Shown: in pieces, positions 10,862 through 19,894 of the stretch
Numbering within the stretch: position 1 is the stretch's first letter
Layout of the letters: the number at the start of each line of letters is the position of its first letter
NCBI RefSeq assembly: GCF_029193575.1
Contig: NZ_JARGCS010000061.1
Span: forward strand, 1-56,383
Origin: Pseudomonas entomophila
Lineage (GTDB): Bacteria > Pseudomonadota > Gammaproteobacteria > Pseudomonadales > Pseudomonadaceae
Direction: 5' to 3'
Length of the DNA stretch: 56,383 nt
Notes under the pieces: generated by a model
Told to the model about the DNA's origin: nothing
Database searches by the model: none
The model's input: only the letters and a program-made list of their open reading frames with translations
Position numbers and translations under genes: made by a program

Positions 10862-10875
10862 TTGATACAAGTCAA
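10862..10875 (+). promoter_or_regulatory. Anr box upstream of hemN
   Basis: TTGATACAAGTCAA matches the FNR/Anr consensus TTGAT-N4-ATCAA at 9 of 10 positions. A possible -10, TATCTA, lies at 10894-10899. That puts the box centre roughly 38-42 bases before the expected start of transcription, the usual activating position. Oxygen-independent HemN is expected to be induced at low oxygen, and anr itself is the next gene. Confidence 0.85.
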
Positions 10876-10937
10876 CACCGTTTCCTACAGACCTATCTAG
10901 ACTCCGGACACTGCCGCTCTATCCGGGGACTGCCCAC

Positions 10938-12320
10938 ATGCTCGCCGACCTACACTGGGACCCTGACCTGATCCGTCGCTACGATCTGGCCGGCCCACGC
11001 TACACCTCCTACCCGACTGCCGTGCAACTGCACGGCGAAGTGGGTTCCTTCGACCTGCTCCACGCCCTGCGCGAGAGCCGCCGCGCTGCGCGCCCGCTAT
11101 CGTTGTACGTGCACGTGCCGTTCTGCGCCAACATCTGCTACTACTGCGCCTGCAACAAGGTTATCACCAAGGACCGCGCCCGGGCCCAGCCCTACCTGCA
11201 ACGCCTGGCGCAGGAAATCCAGCTGATCGCCTGCCACTTGGAACCGAAGCAGCGCGTCGAGCAATTGCACTTCGGGGGCGGCACCCCGACCTTCCTCAGC
11301 CATGCGGAACTGCGCGGTCTGATGGCCAGCCTGCGCCAACATTTCACCTTGCTCGACGACGACTCCGGCGACTACGGCATCGAACTCGACCCGCGCGAGG
11401 CCGACTGGTCGACCATGGGCCTGCTGCGCGAACTGGGCTTCAACCGCGTCAGCCTCGGCGTGCAGGACCTGGACCCGGCCGTGCAACGTGCGGTCAACCG
11501 CCTGCAAAGCCTGGAGCAGACCCGAACACTGATCGAGGCCGCACGCACCCTGCAATTCCGCTCGGTGAACCTCGACCTGATCTACGGCCTGCCGCGTCAG
11601 ACCCCAGACCGTTTCGCACGCACCGTCGACGAGGTGATCCGCCTGCAACCCGACCGCCTGTCGGTATTCAACTACGCACACCTGCCCGAGCGCTTCATGC
11701 CCCAACGGCGCATAGACGCCAGCGAACTGCCGGCTGCGGGGGCCAAGCTGGAGATGCTGCGCAACACCATCGAGCAACTGACCGGTGCCGGCTACCGCTA
11801 CATTGGCATGGATCACTTCGCCCTGCCCGACGACGAACTGGCCATCGCCCAGGAAGAAGGCACCCTGCAACGCAACTTCCAGGGCTACACCACCCATGGC
11901 CACTGCGACCTGATTGGCCTCGGGGTCTCGGCGATCAGCCAGATCGGCGACCTCTACTGCCAGAACAGCAGCGACCTGAACACCTACCAGGACACGCTCT
12001 CCAACGCCCAGTTGGCCACCCATCGGGGCCTCGTGTGCAATGCCGACGACCGCCTGCGCCGGGCAGTGATCCAGCAGTTGATCTGCCATTTCGAGCTGGA
12101 CTTCGCCGCCATCGAGCAAGCCTTCAACATCGACTTCCTCGCCTACTTCAAGGAGCAATGGCCACAACTGCAAGCCATGCAACGCGACGGGCTGATCCGC
12201 CTGGACGACCAAGGCATCGAGGTGCTGCCCGCCGGGCGCCTGTTGGTGCGCTCGGTGTGCATGGTGTTCGATGCCTACCTGGCACTGCACAATCGTCAAC
12301 GCTTTTCCCGGGTGATCTGA
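10938..12320 (+). CDS. hemN: HemN, oxygen-independent coproporphyrinogen III oxidase
   Basis: 460-residue radical-SAM enzyme that decarboxylates coproporphyrinogen III to protoporphyrinogen IX without O2, in haem synthesis. The iron-sulfur/SAM motif is visible as PFCANICYYCACNK (C-x3-C-x2-C, about residues 62-71), with FGGGTPTFLS (about 112-121) for SAM binding and the HemN C-terminal domain after about residue 360. The length is normal for the family. The YTSYPTAVQ segment near the N-terminus is the conserved HemN start. The near-consensus Anr box 63 bases upstream supports low-oxygen control. It supplies haem for the cbb3 subunits encoded upstream. Confidence 0.97.
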   Translation: MLADLHWDPDLIRRYDLAGPRYTSYPTAVQLHGEVGSFDLLHALRESRRAARPLSLYVHVPFCANICYYCACNKVITKDRARAQPYLQRLAQEIQLIACHLEPKQRVEQLHFGGGTPTFLSHAELRGLMASLRQHFTLLDDDSGDYGIELDPREADWSTMGLLRELGFNRVSLGVQDLDPAVQRAVNRLQSLEQTRTLIEAARTLQFRSVNLDLIYGLPRQTPDRFARTVDEVIRLQPDRLSVFNYAHLPERFMPQRRIDASELPAAGAKLEMLRNTIEQLTGAGYRYIGMDHFALPDDELAIAQEEGTLQRNFQGYTTHGHCDLIGLGVSAISQIGDLYCQNSSDLNTYQDTLSNAQLATHRGLVCNADDRLRRAVIQQLICHFELDFAAIEQAFNIDFLAYFKEQWPQLQAMQRDGLIRLDDQGIEVLPAGRLLVRSVCMVFDAYLALHNRQRFSRVI

Positions 12321-12498
12321 ACCTACGAACGCCCAATGGACAGCCTGCCTTGCCAGGCACACTATGGACAGTCGACACGACCGACGCCCACCTGCGTGGG
12401 TCGACGCCACGGCGCACCAAAATAGCGCGCGCTGGCCTACCGCCCTTGCCGTGGGTTACCCTTACGGCTTATGTGTGTTTTCCACAAGGATTGATGAA

Positions 12499-13233
12499 AT
12501 GTCCGAGCCAGTTAAACTGCGCCCCCACAGCCAGGCCCATTGCAAGGATTGCAGCCTGGCCCCCCTGTGCCTGCCCCTGTCCCTGAACCTGGAGGACATG
12601 GATGCACTGGATGAAATCGTCAAGCGCGGCCGCCCGCTGAAAAAGGGCGAGTTCCTGTTCCGACAGGGTGACGATTTCGGCTCGGTCTATGCGGTACGTT
12701 CCGGCGCCCTGAAGACCTTCAGCCTGAGCGACGCCGGCGAGGAGCAGATCACCGGTTTCCACCTGCCCAGCGAGCTGGTCGGCCTGTCGGGCATGGACAC
12801 CGAAGCCTACCCGGTGTCTGCCCAGGCTCAAGAGACCACGTCGGTGTGCGAGATCCCCTTCGAGCGCCTCGACGAGCTGTCGGTGCAACTGCCACAACTG
12901 CGCCGCCAGCTGATGCGCGTGATGAGCCGCGAGATTCGCGACGACCAGCAGATGATGCTGCTGTTGTCGAAGAAGACCGCCGACGAGCGCATCGCCACCT
13001 TCCTGGTCAACCTCTCCGCACGCTTCCGCGCCCGTGGCTATTCGGCCAACCAGTTCCGCCTGAGCATGTCGCGCAACGAGATCGGCAATTATCTCGGCCT
13101 GGCGGTGGAAACCGTGTCGCGGGTGTTCACGCGCTTCCAGCAGAACGGCCTGCTCAAGGCCGAGGGCAAGGAGGTGCACATCCTCGACCCGATCCAACTG
13201 TGTGCCCTGGCGGGTGGGGCGATGGAAGCCTGA
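12499..13233 (+). CDS. anr: Anr, FNR-type oxygen-sensing transcriptional regulator
   Basis: 244 residues. The N-terminal cluster C-x2-C-x5-C (CKDCSLAPLC, residues 15-24) plus a later cysteine in TTSVCEIPF supplies four ligands for the [4Fe-4S] oxygen sensor. A cyclic-nucleotide-like beta barrel, a long dimer helix (QLRRQLMRVMSREI) and a Crp-type helix-turn-helix follow, with ETVSRVF carrying the E-SR residues that read TTGAT half-sites. ATG 12499 was chosen because of AAGGA at 12485-12489 and the normal FNR length; the frame extends 45 codons further without family character. Low oxygen activates it, and it is expected to control hemN and cbb3 genes in this cluster. Confidence 0.96.
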   Translation: MSEPVKLRPHSQAHCKDCSLAPLCLPLSLNLEDMDALDEIVKRGRPLKKGEFLFRQGDDFGSVYAVRSGALKTFSLSDAGEEQITGFHLPSELVGLSGMDTEAYPVSAQAQETTSVCEIPFERLDELSVQLPQLRRQLMRVMSREIRDDQQMMLLLSKKTADERIATFLVNLSARFRARGYSANQFRLSMSRNEIGNYLGLAVETVSRVFTRFQQNGLLKAEGKEVHILDPIQLCALAGGAMEA

Positions 13234-13245
13234 GCCCGGCGCAAG

Positions 13246-13281
13246 CGGGTATACTGACGGCTTGGTTTTTCAGGATACCCG
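13246..13281 (+). repeat. Inverted repeat in the apt leader
   Basis: CGGGTAT (13246-13252) and ATACCCG (13275-13281) are perfect 7-base arms around a 22-base loop and end five bases before the apt ATG. The left arm overlaps a possible -10 (TATACT). If transcribed, the right arm would lie beside the weak AGGA ribosome site. Confidence 0.4.
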
Positions 13282-13285
13282 TCTC

Positions 13286-13834
13286 ATGCACAGCGACACT
13301 TTCGACCTCAAAGCCCTGATCCGCCCGGTGGTGGACTTCCCCAAGCCGGGTGTGATCTTCCGCGATATCACCCCGCTGTTCCAATCACCGCGCGGGCTGC
13401 GCTATGTCGCCGACCAGTTCATCGAGCGCTACGTCGAGGCCGAGTTCAGCCACATCGGCGCGATGGACGCGCGGGGCTTCCTGATCGGCTCGATCATCGC
13501 CCACCAGTTGAACAAGCCGCTGATCCTGTTCCGCAAACAAGGCAAGCTGCCGGCCGACGTGCTGTCGGAGGGTTACCAGACCGAGTACGGCGAGGCCTTC
13601 CTGGAAGTGCATGCCGACAGCCTGTGCGATGGCGATTCGGTACTGATCTTCGATGACCTGATCGCCACAGGCGGCACCCTGCTGGCGGCGGCCAACCTGG
13701 TACGTCGTACCGGGGCCCAGGTATTCGAGGCGGCGGCGATCATCGACCTGCCGGAGCTTGAAGGGTCGCGGCGGCTGCAGGCAGCCGGGGTGCCGACATT
13801 CTGCCTGACCGAGTTTTCCCTCAACGAGTATTGA
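13286..13834 (+). CDS. apt: Apt, adenine phosphoribosyltransferase
   Basis: 182 residues, the usual bacterial length. It salvages adenine with PRPP to AMP in the cytoplasm. The PRPP-binding signature is visible as VLIFDDLIATGGTLLAA (about 119-135), with the N-terminal VVDFPKPGVIFRDITPL typical of Apt and the base-binding region IGAMDARGFLIG. ATG 13286 was chosen because the sequence before it (in frame to 13202) has no family similarity. It lies 52 bases after anr and has its own possible -10 at 13250-13255. It converges with recR across a REP-like hairpin. Confidence 0.96.
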   Translation: MHSDTFDLKALIRPVVDFPKPGVIFRDITPLFQSPRGLRYVADQFIERYVEAEFSHIGAMDARGFLIGSIIAHQLNKPLILFRKQGKLPADVLSEGYQTEYGEAFLEVHADSLCDGDSVLIFDDLIATGGTLLAAANLVRRTGAQVFEAAAIIDLPELEGSRRLQAAGVPTFCLTEFSLNEY

Positions 13835-13845
13835 GTGGGGCTCCA

Positions 13846-13891
13846 GGGCCGCTGTGCGGCCCAATCGCGGGGCAGCCCGCCCCTACAGGGA
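13846..13891. repeat. REP-type element between apt and recR
   Basis: A perfect hairpin GGGCCGC-TGT-GCGGCCC (13846-13862) is joined to a REP core AATCGCGGGGCAGCCCGCCCCTACAGG. It lies between two convergent genes and may end both transcripts. The same hairpin-plus-core design recurs at 50261-50306. Confidence 0.7.
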
Positions 13892-13913
13892 CGGTGCTGG
13901 CCTTTGTGGGCAG

Positions 13914-14516
13914 CTACAACGAGATCGGCCGGCGTCCCGCGAACGCATGGGCCAACGTGCCGCCATCCACCAGTTCCAGCTCTCCCCCCAACGGCACGCC
14001 ATGGGCGATGCGTGACGCCGTCAGCCCCTTCTCCGCCAGCAACTGCGCGATGTAATGCGCCGTCGCCTCGCCTTCCACGGTCGGGTTGGTGGCCAGGATC
14101 ACCTCGGTGAAGGTGCCTTGCTCCTCGATCCGCGCCATCAGTTGCGGAATGCCGATCGCCTCCGGCCCCAGCCCGTCCAACGGCGACAGGTGGCCCTTGA
14201 GCACGAAGTAACGACCGCGATAGCCGGTCTGCTCCACCGCGTACACATCCATCGGCCCTTCGACCACGCACAGTTGCGTGTCGTCACGGCGCGGGTCGGC
14301 GCATTGCGGGCACAGCTCCTGCTCGGTCAAGGTGCGGCACTGGCGGCAATGGCCAACGCCGTCCATGGCCTGGCTCAGGGCCTGGGCCAGACGCTGCCCG
14401 CCACTGCGGTCACGCTCGAGCAATTGCAGGGCCATGCGCTGGGCGGTTTTCTGGCCGACCCCGGGCAGGATGCGCAGGGCGTCGATCAGTTGGCGGATCA
14501 AGGGGCTGAAGCTCAT
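13914..14516 (-). CDS. recR: RecR, recombination mediator
   Basis: 200 residues, full length. An N-terminal helix-hairpin-helix (LPGVGQKTAQRMALQLL), a zinc finger (CRQC...CPQC, about 57-72) and a Toprim domain (LCVVEGPMDVYAVE and the GHLSPLDGLGPE loop) are visible in the right order. With RecF and RecO it loads RecA on SSB-coated single-stranded DNA gaps. It is the last gene of dnaX-ybaB-recR, the classical order, separated from ybaB by a strong hairpin. Confidence 0.97.
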   Translation of the reverse strand: MSFSPLIRQLIDALRILPGVGQKTAQRMALQLLERDRSGGQRLAQALSQAMDGVGHCRQCRTLTEQELCPQCADPRRDDTQLCVVEGPMDVYAVEQTGYRGRYFVLKGHLSPLDGLGPEAIGIPQLMARIEEQGTFTEVILATNPTVEGEATAHYIAQLLAEKGLTASRIAHGVPLGGELELVDGGTLAHAFAGRRPISL

Positions 14517-14554
14517 GGGTGCAGGCCTGCCAATTCAGGAAACAGAATGAACAA

Positions 14555-14584
14555 GGGAGCAACGACCGCAGGGTCGTTGCTCCC
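14555..14584 (-). terminator. Hairpin between ybaB and recR
   Basis: A perfect 13-base stem (GGGAGCAACGACC with its complement) with loop GCAG, read on the minus strand and followed by a weakly T-rich stretch (TTGTTCATT). It could attenuate transcription into recR or protect the upstream mRNA end. The lack of a T tract argues against a full terminator. Confidence 0.6.
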
Positions 14585-14605
14585 CAATTTGCAACAGGGT
14601 ACCGC

Positions 14606-14941
14606 TTAGAACGGCATCTTGAAGCCTGGCGGCAGTTGCATGCCAGCCGTCATGCTGCCCATCTTCTCCTGGCTGTTCTGCTCGACCTTGCGCACGGCGT
14701 CGTTCAGCGCAGCGGCGATCAGGTCCTCGAGGACTTCCTTGTCGTCCTTGTCGGTCGACATCAGGCTGTCATCGATGCTCACGCGCTTGACGTCGTGGCG
14801 ACCGGTCATCACCACGCTGACCAGGCCACCACCGGCCTGGCCGGTGACTTCGGCGTTGGCCAGTTCTTCCTGCATCTTGGCCATCTTTTCCTGCATCTGC
14901 TGGGCCTGCTTCATCAGGCCGGCCATGCCACCTTTCATCAT
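14606..14941 (-). CDS. ybaB: YbaB/EbfC family nucleoid-associated protein
   Basis: 111 residues starting MMKGGMAGLMKQAQQMQEKM. A long N-terminal helix with a tweezers-like dimer domain, GLVSVVMTGRHDVKRVSID in the strands and DLIAAALNDAVRKVEQ near the end are typical of the family. It binds DNA non-specifically as a dimer. ATG 14941 has GAGGTG about eight bases upstream and gives the standard length; the longer frame to 14995 is not supported. It lies between dnaX and recR, as in most proteobacteria. Confidence 0.95.
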   Translation of the reverse strand: MMKGGMAGLMKQAQQMQEKMAKMQEELANAEVTGQAGGGLVSVVMTGRHDVKRVSIDDSLMSTDKDDKEVLEDLIAAALNDAVRKVEQNSQEKMGSMTAGMQLPPGFKMPF

Positions 14942-15004
14942 GGGGGTACACCTCGATTGGGTCATGTGATGCGGCCGGCGCGATGCCGGGCGCATGGTTA
15001 TCCG

Positions 15005-17074
15005 TCATTGGCCCTGGCTGGCCAGGGCGCTCTCTACAGGTTCAATAGTATCGTGCCGCACGGTCGCGCCGAACTGGCGGACCATCTGCTGGATCAGCGG
15101 GTCCTGCTCGATCGACACCTCGGCCTCGCGCTGGCGCTCGGCGCGCTTGCGCGCGGCGGCCTGGGCCGGGGTTTCCTGCTCCGGGCGGACCAGCTCGATC
15201 TTCAGCTGCAGGGTACGCCCCAGGTGCTGGTTGAGCGCCTCGTTCAGGCGGCGCTGCTGGGTCGAGTTGAACAACGCGCCTTGCCCTGGGTCCAGGTGCA
15301 GCAGCCATTGGTCGCCATCGACGGCGATCAACGTACAGTTCGCGGCGATGTTGCCTGTCATACCGGAGACAGGCAACTGTGGGAATAATTCCAGCCATTG
15401 CAGTGCCAGGCCGGTGGCCGGCTGGGCTGCGGGCAGCGGCTCGGGTGCCGGCGCGGGCTCTGCCTCGTGCACGTGCTCAGCCAACTCGTCCAGGTAGCTG
15501 AAGCCCGCAGGGTCGGCCTCTGGTGCGTAGTAGTCCTCGTCCGGCGGAATGTCGTCGTCGCGGTCCATGGCCACCGCACCGTACGCCGAGGGGTCGAACG
15601 GCGGCTCGTCGTAGTCCGGCATGCCACCCTGGGGCTCGGGCTGCGGGGTGTTTTGCGGCGCGGCGGCGACAGGTGCGGGCGCAACGGCGACCGGCGCGGC
15701 GGGTGCCTCCCAGGGCAGGTCGATGACCGCCTCTTCCACCGTCGGCTCAGGCGCGGCTGCGAGCACTTCAGGCTCAGGTTCGGGCATAGGCGCAGGTGCG
15801 GCCACCTCGGGCTCCGGCTCGGGCGCTTGCACCGGCGTTTCAACTTCGGCCGGCGCCTCGACCACCGGCGTCGCGGCGACGGCTGGCACGACAGCCGGCG
15901 CCGTCGCTGCCACCGGCCTGGCAGGATCAGCTGTGGCCTGGCTGATCCCCACCGGCTTTAGTACCGGCTTCGGCGCATCGTCGGCATCGGCCGGACGGAA
16001 CGCCAGCATGCGCAGCAGGACCATCTCGAAGCCACCGCGCGGGTCCGGCGCCAGGGGCAGGTCGCGTCGGCCGATCAAGCCCATCTGGTAATAGAACTGC
16101 ACATCCTCGGCCGGCAGCGCGCCAGCCAGCGCCAGCACCCGATCGCGATCACCGTGGCCGTTGTCGACCGCTTCGGGCAGCGCCTGGGCGATGGCCACGC
16201 GGTGCAGCACGTTGAGCATTTCCGACAGCACGCCGTTCCAGTCCGGCCCTTGTTCGGCCAAGTCGCGCACCGCTTCCAGCAGCGCCCGGGCATCGCCTTC
16301 GAGCAGGGCCTGCAACACGCCGTAGACCTGGCCGTGATCGAGGGTGCCAAGCATCGCGCGCACATCGGCCGCCAGCACCTTGCCCTCGCCAAAGGCGATG
16401 GCCTGGTCGGTCAGGCTCATGGCATCGCGCATGGAACCGTCGGCGGCGCGGCCGAGCAGCCACAGGGCGTCTTCCTCGAACGGCACGTTCTCGGCGCCCA
16501 GCACGTGGCTCAGGTGCTCGACGACCCGCTCCGGGCTCATGTTCTTCAGCGAGAATTGCAAGCAGCGCGACAGGATGGTCGCTGGCAGCTTCTGCGGGTC
16601 GGTGGTGGCGAGGATGAACTTGACGTAGGGCGGTGGCTCTTCCAGCGTCTTGAGCAAGGCGTTGAACGAGTGCGTGGAGAGCATGTGCACTTCGTCGATC
16701 AGGTAGACCTTGAAGCGCCCGCGGCTGGGGGCGTACTGCACGTTGTCGAGCAGTTCGCGGGTGTCCTCGACCTTGGTCCGGCTGGCGGCGTCGATCTCGA
16801 TCAGGTCGACGAATCGGCCCTCGTCGATCTCCCGACACACCGAACAGGTACCACATGGCGTGGAGGTGATACCTGTTTCACAGTTCAGGCATTTGGCGAT
16901 GATCCGCGCGATGGTAGTCTTGCCGACCCCGCGGGTGCCGGTGAACAGGTAGGCGTGATGCAGGCGCTGGTTGTCCAGGGCGTTGATCAAAGCCTTGAGC
17001 ACATGGGTCTGGCCGACCATTTCGCGGAACGAGCGCGGGCGCCATTTTCGTGCAAGAACCTGATAACTCATCAA
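15005..17074 (-). CDS. dnaX: DnaX, DNA polymerase III tau subunit
   Basis: 689 residues. The AAA+ clamp-loader core is seen as YLFTGTRGVGKTTIARI (Walker A, about 39-55), a zinc module (CETGITSTPCGTCSVC, about 64-79), IDEVHMLSTHSFNALLKTLEEPP (Walker B, about 125-147) and the SRC arginine finger at about 168-170. Domain III follows. A long Ala/Pro/Glu-rich linker (about 360-530) then joins the C-terminal polymerase-binding domain. It links the two core polymerases to the clamp loader. I found no A-AAA-AAG slippery site of the E. coli kind, so a shorter gamma form, if made, would arise differently. Start 17074 begins MMSYQVLARKWRP; the second Met is equally possible. Confidence 0.97.
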   Translation of the reverse strand: MMSYQVLARKWRPRSFREMVGQTHVLKALINALDNQRLHHAYLFTGTRGVGKTTIARIIAKCLNCETGITSTPCGTCSVCREIDEGRFVDLIEIDAASRTKVEDTRELLDNVQYAPSRGRFKVYLIDEVHMLSTHSFNALLKTLEEPPPYVKFILATTDPQKLPATILSRCLQFSLKNMSPERVVEHLSHVLGAENVPFEEDALWLLGRAADGSMRDAMSLTDQAIAFGEGKVLAADVRAMLGTLDHGQVYGVLQALLEGDARALLEAVRDLAEQGPDWNGVLSEMLNVLHRVAIAQALPEAVDNGHGDRDRVLALAGALPAEDVQFYYQMGLIGRRDLPLAPDPRGGFEMVLLRMLAFRPADADDAPKPVLKPVGISQATADPARPVAATAPAVVPAVAATPVVEAPAEVETPVQAPEPEPEVAAPAPMPEPEPEVLAAAPEPTVEEAVIDLPWEAPAAPVAVAPAPVAAAPQNTPQPEPQGGMPDYDEPPFDPSAYGAVAMDRDDDIPPDEDYYAPEADPAGFSYLDELAEHVHEAEPAPAPEPLPAAQPATGLALQWLELFPQLPVSGMTGNIAANCTLIAVDGDQWLLHLDPGQGALFNSTQQRRLNEALNQHLGRTLQLKIELVRPEQETPAQAAARKRAERQREAEVSIEQDPLIQQMVRQFGATVRHDTIEPVESALASQGQ

Positions 17075-17200
17075 AAAACCATCGTAGCCTGATCGAGCGG
17101 AAGATCGCTAATGCTAGCGGAGCGGGGGCAAAATTGCACCCTGCGCAACTTGGCTAAGCTAAGGGTCAGGCACGCGCAGTAACATCCAAGGAGGACAGAC

Positions 17201-17956
17201 GTGCGGCGACTTCTCGCCATCCTGTTGTTGTGGACCAGCCACAGCCTGGCAGCGCAGCCGGTGTTGCGCTTTTCCGTCGCCGAAAGCTGGAGCATGCCGC
17301 TGATGCGCACCGAAGGCGAGGCGCCGGTCGAAGGCATCCTCTTCGAGCTGATCGAGACCCTGGCCCGCGAGGCCGGCATCACCCCGCAATACCACGTGAT
17401 GGCTCGCCTGCGCCTGGAGCAGGCCATGGCCGACGGCGATATCGACGTGCGCTGTTATGTCGCCACCAACTGGCTCAATGACCGGCCTGGCGAGTTCATC
17501 TGGAGCGTGCCGTTGATCCGCCAGCGCGACCTGCTGGTCGGCCGCCCCGGTGAAAGCGTGCCTGGCGGTCTGCAACAACTGCCGCCGCAAGCCGTCGGCA
17601 CCGTGCTCGGCTATGCCTACCCGACCCTGCAACCGCTGCTCGCCGACGGCCACCTGCGCCGCGAAGACAGCCGCAACCAGCAATTGGCCCTGCAGAAGCT
17701 GCTGGCCGGACGCTATCGCCTGGCCGTGAGCAACCAATTGTCGCTGCAGTGGTTCAACCGCCAACTGCCGAGCGAGCAACGCCTGCGCCCGCTGACCGTG
17801 CTGGAGGAGCAGGACCTTGGCTGCATGGTGCGCAACGACCCGTCAATACCCGCCCAGGGCGTGCTGCGCGCGCTGCTGCGACTCAAGCAGTCCGGCGAGA
17901 TCGAGCGTATCGTCGAGCGCTACACCAACCCCCGCAACACCAGCGCCCTGCCCTAG
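17201..17956 (+). CDS. Periplasmic solute-binding protein (family 3 type), orphan
   Basis: 251 residues. A hydrophobic N-terminus (about residues 3-18) ending SLAAQP looks like a Sec signal peptide. The mature part resembles the amino-acid-binding (SBP_bac_3) fold: GILFELIETLAREAGI and LEQAMADGDIDVRCYV near the N-terminal lobe, and RAL-LRLKQSGEIERIVERY at the end. The start is GTG 17201 with AAGGAGG about nine bases before it. No permease or ATPase genes adjoin it, so it may serve a distant transporter or a sensor; the ligand is unknown. It ends six bases from the convergent helicase gene. Confidence 0.8.
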   Translation: MRRLLAILLLWTSHSLAAQPVLRFSVAESWSMPLMRTEGEAPVEGILFELIETLAREAGITPQYHVMARLRLEQAMADGDIDVRCYVATNWLNDRPGEFIWSVPLIRQRDLLVGRPGESVPGGLQQLPPQAVGTVLGYAYPTLQPLLADGHLRREDSRNQQLALQKLLAGRYRLAVSNQLSLQWFNRQLPSEQRLRPLTVLEEQDLGCMVRNDPSIPAQGVLRALLRLKQSGEIERIVERYTNPRNTSALP

Positions 17957-17962
17957 CTCACC

Positions 17963-19888
17963 TCAATAACCGTGGCTTTCGCGGAACTGCTGGCCCTTGT
18001 GGTACGCCACCCATTCATCCACCGCGTACGGCAGGTAAAGCTGTCGACGCGCCCGTGACAGCGCGATGTACACCGCACAGACCCGGCTGTCGAACGCATA
18101 GGCGTCCTTGAACTTGCCCAGGCTCATCAACTCGGCGGTGAGCAGCACCTGGTCGAACTCCAGCCCGCCGGCATCCTCGGCGACCATCAGCAGCAGACTG
18201 CCCGGCGCATTGCCGAGGCGCGCACCGAGGCCGTTGAGATCGGCGACCTTGAGGCCCTCCTGCAAGCGCGCCTCGACCCACAGGAAGGCCTCGTCGAAGC
18301 GGTTGGCCTCGCGCACCTGCCGCCAGTCGACGGTGTGCGCGAAGTACGGGTGGGCATCAGGCCCGCTGTCGCCCGCGCCGTAGAAGTCGGCGCGGAACAA
18401 CTGCACCGCGGTGAGCATGAAGCGCAGCATGTCCGGGTTGTCAGGAAAGCCAAAGGCACAAGCGTTGCCAGCCAGCTGCAGGGCCCATTTCATCGAGTCC
18501 CAAGGCGTTGCCGTGAGCACCACGCAACCTTCCGGCGGGACGAAGTCGAGCGGGTAGTGCTCGATGCCGACATCCACGCTGCCGGCGCCTTCGAAGGCGA
18601 TCTTGGACTTCTGCGAGTGCACGCCGATCAGCGGATTGATCAGCCGCTCGACCTTCGGCCCGCAGCGCACCGACAGGGCGATGTCGCGCTGACGCACCTG
18701 GCGCTGACGGCGCGGGCCGGGCCCCTTGGCGCGCTGGTATTCGTCACCCAGGGTGATCAGCACCTGACGGCCACGCTCGATGATCTGCAGCAACGGGCCA
18801 GGCATGTCCTGGCTTTCGTCGACGATCACATGGCTGTAGCGCGCCGGCACGCTGCACCCGGCCAGGCAGGCCCGCTTGAGCAGCAGCAACGCCGGGAAGC
18901 CGGTGTGACGGTCCCAGGCGGGGTTGGCCTGCAGCCAGGTCCAGAGGCGGCTGGCGTATTCGACCAGCACCTGCCCGTCGACACGCGACAGCGGCTGCTC
19001 GAAGTGCGGCAGATGCCAGGCCGACAGGCTATGGTCACGCGACTCGCAGTAGCTGGCGAGCAGTTCCAGGCAGATGTCCAGGGTCTTTTCCGCGCCGTAC
19101 TGGCGGAACCCGACGATGCCCAGGGTCTCGGCCACCGCCCCCTTGCCCGGCAACCTTGGCGCGGCGCGGTTCGGTTGGCGGTGCGGGCCCTCGAGCAGCT
19201 CGCGGGCGAAGGCGCCGAAGGTGCGGCCGGCCTTGCCAGCGTCGCTGCCGATGCGTCGACGCAAGGTTTCCAGCTTGGCCGGCGTGCGCGCCAGTGGCAG
19301 CACACGGCCACGCGGCAAGCTGTCCATCAGCGCACCCAGCAGGTAGCTCTTGCCGATACCGGCATAGCCCTGCACGTGCAGGTCTTCGTCGGGGTTGGCG
19401 CGCAGCACCCGCAACAGCTTGTCCTGCTCGCGGGTCAGCCAGCGCTCCTTGTCGAAGCCGGTTTGCGTCTGCTGGCTGAAGGGGTTGTGGGCATGATGGC
19501 GGCGCACCCTGAACTGGGTGTCCCAGGTGCCGTCCGCCAGCAGGTAGTCGGCGGCGGCCACCTCTTCGGCACTCAACAGTTGCAGGCGCGAACCCTTGAT
19601 GACCTCCAGGCCGAAATACAGTTTGCGCGCATCGAACAGGCGCCGCGCCTCGGCCTGCAGCCCCTTGCCGACCGCCCAAGCCAGCAGCTTGGCCAGCACC
19701 TTCTCGGCCGCGCCGGGGTCGAGCACCTGCTCGCGGGCCTGGGCCAGGTTCTGGACCACCAGCACCGCGGCCAGTTGCGCATCGCTCAAGCTGTCGAGAA
19801 GGGACGCGTCGTCGAGCAACGCCTGGCAGGTCTCGTGGCTGACCGGGAGAAACACCGAGCTGGAAAAGTCGTAGTGTTCAGGCTGCAT
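17963..19888 (-). CDS. UvrD-like superfamily 1 helicase/ATPase, unassigned
   Basis: 641 residues with an SF1 helicase motif series: motif I GYAGIGKS (174-181), motif II DESQD (357-361), motif III ITLGDEYQ (378-385), a UvrD-like motif IV (SVRCGPKVERLI), motif V AGGLEFDQV and motif VI YIALSRARRQLYLP. The roughly 150 N-terminal residues have no recognised domain, and the inserts between motifs are not those of UvrD, Rep or RecB. An ATP-dependent DNA or RNA translocase is likely; the biological role is unknown. ATG 19888 lies six bases after the upstream small gene, so the two are probably translated together. Confidence 0.75.
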   Translation of the reverse strand: MQPEHYDFSSSVFLPVSHETCQALLDDASLLDSLSDAQLAAVLVVQNLAQAREQVLDPGAAEKVLAKLLAWAVGKGLQAEARRLFDARKLYFGLEVIKGSRLQLLSAEEVAAADYLLADGTWDTQFRVRRHHAHNPFSQQTQTGFDKERWLTREQDKLLRVLRANPDEDLHVQGYAGIGKSYLLGALMDSLPRGRVLPLARTPAKLETLRRRIGSDAGKAGRTFGAFARELLEGPHRQPNRAAPRLPGKGAVAETLGIVGFRQYGAEKTLDICLELLASYCESRDHSLSAWHLPHFEQPLSRVDGQVLVEYASRLWTWLQANPAWDRHTGFPALLLLKRACLAGCSVPARYSHVIVDESQDMPGPLLQIIERGRQVLITLGDEYQRAKGPGPRRQRQVRQRDIALSVRCGPKVERLINPLIGVHSQKSKIAFEGAGSVDVGIEHYPLDFVPPEGCVVLTATPWDSMKWALQLAGNACAFGFPDNPDMLRFMLTAVQLFRADFYGAGDSGPDAHPYFAHTVDWRQVREANRFDEAFLWVEARLQEGLKVADLNGLGARLGNAPGSLLLMVAEDAGGLEFDQVLLTAELMSLGKFKDAYAFDSRVCAVYIALSRARRQLYLPYAVDEWVAYHKGQQFRESHGY

Positions 19889-19894
19889 GGGCGG

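Noticed and set aside
15005..17074. Programmed frameshift in dnaX giving gamma
   Set aside because: No A-AAA-AAG or comparable slippery run was found on the coding strand.
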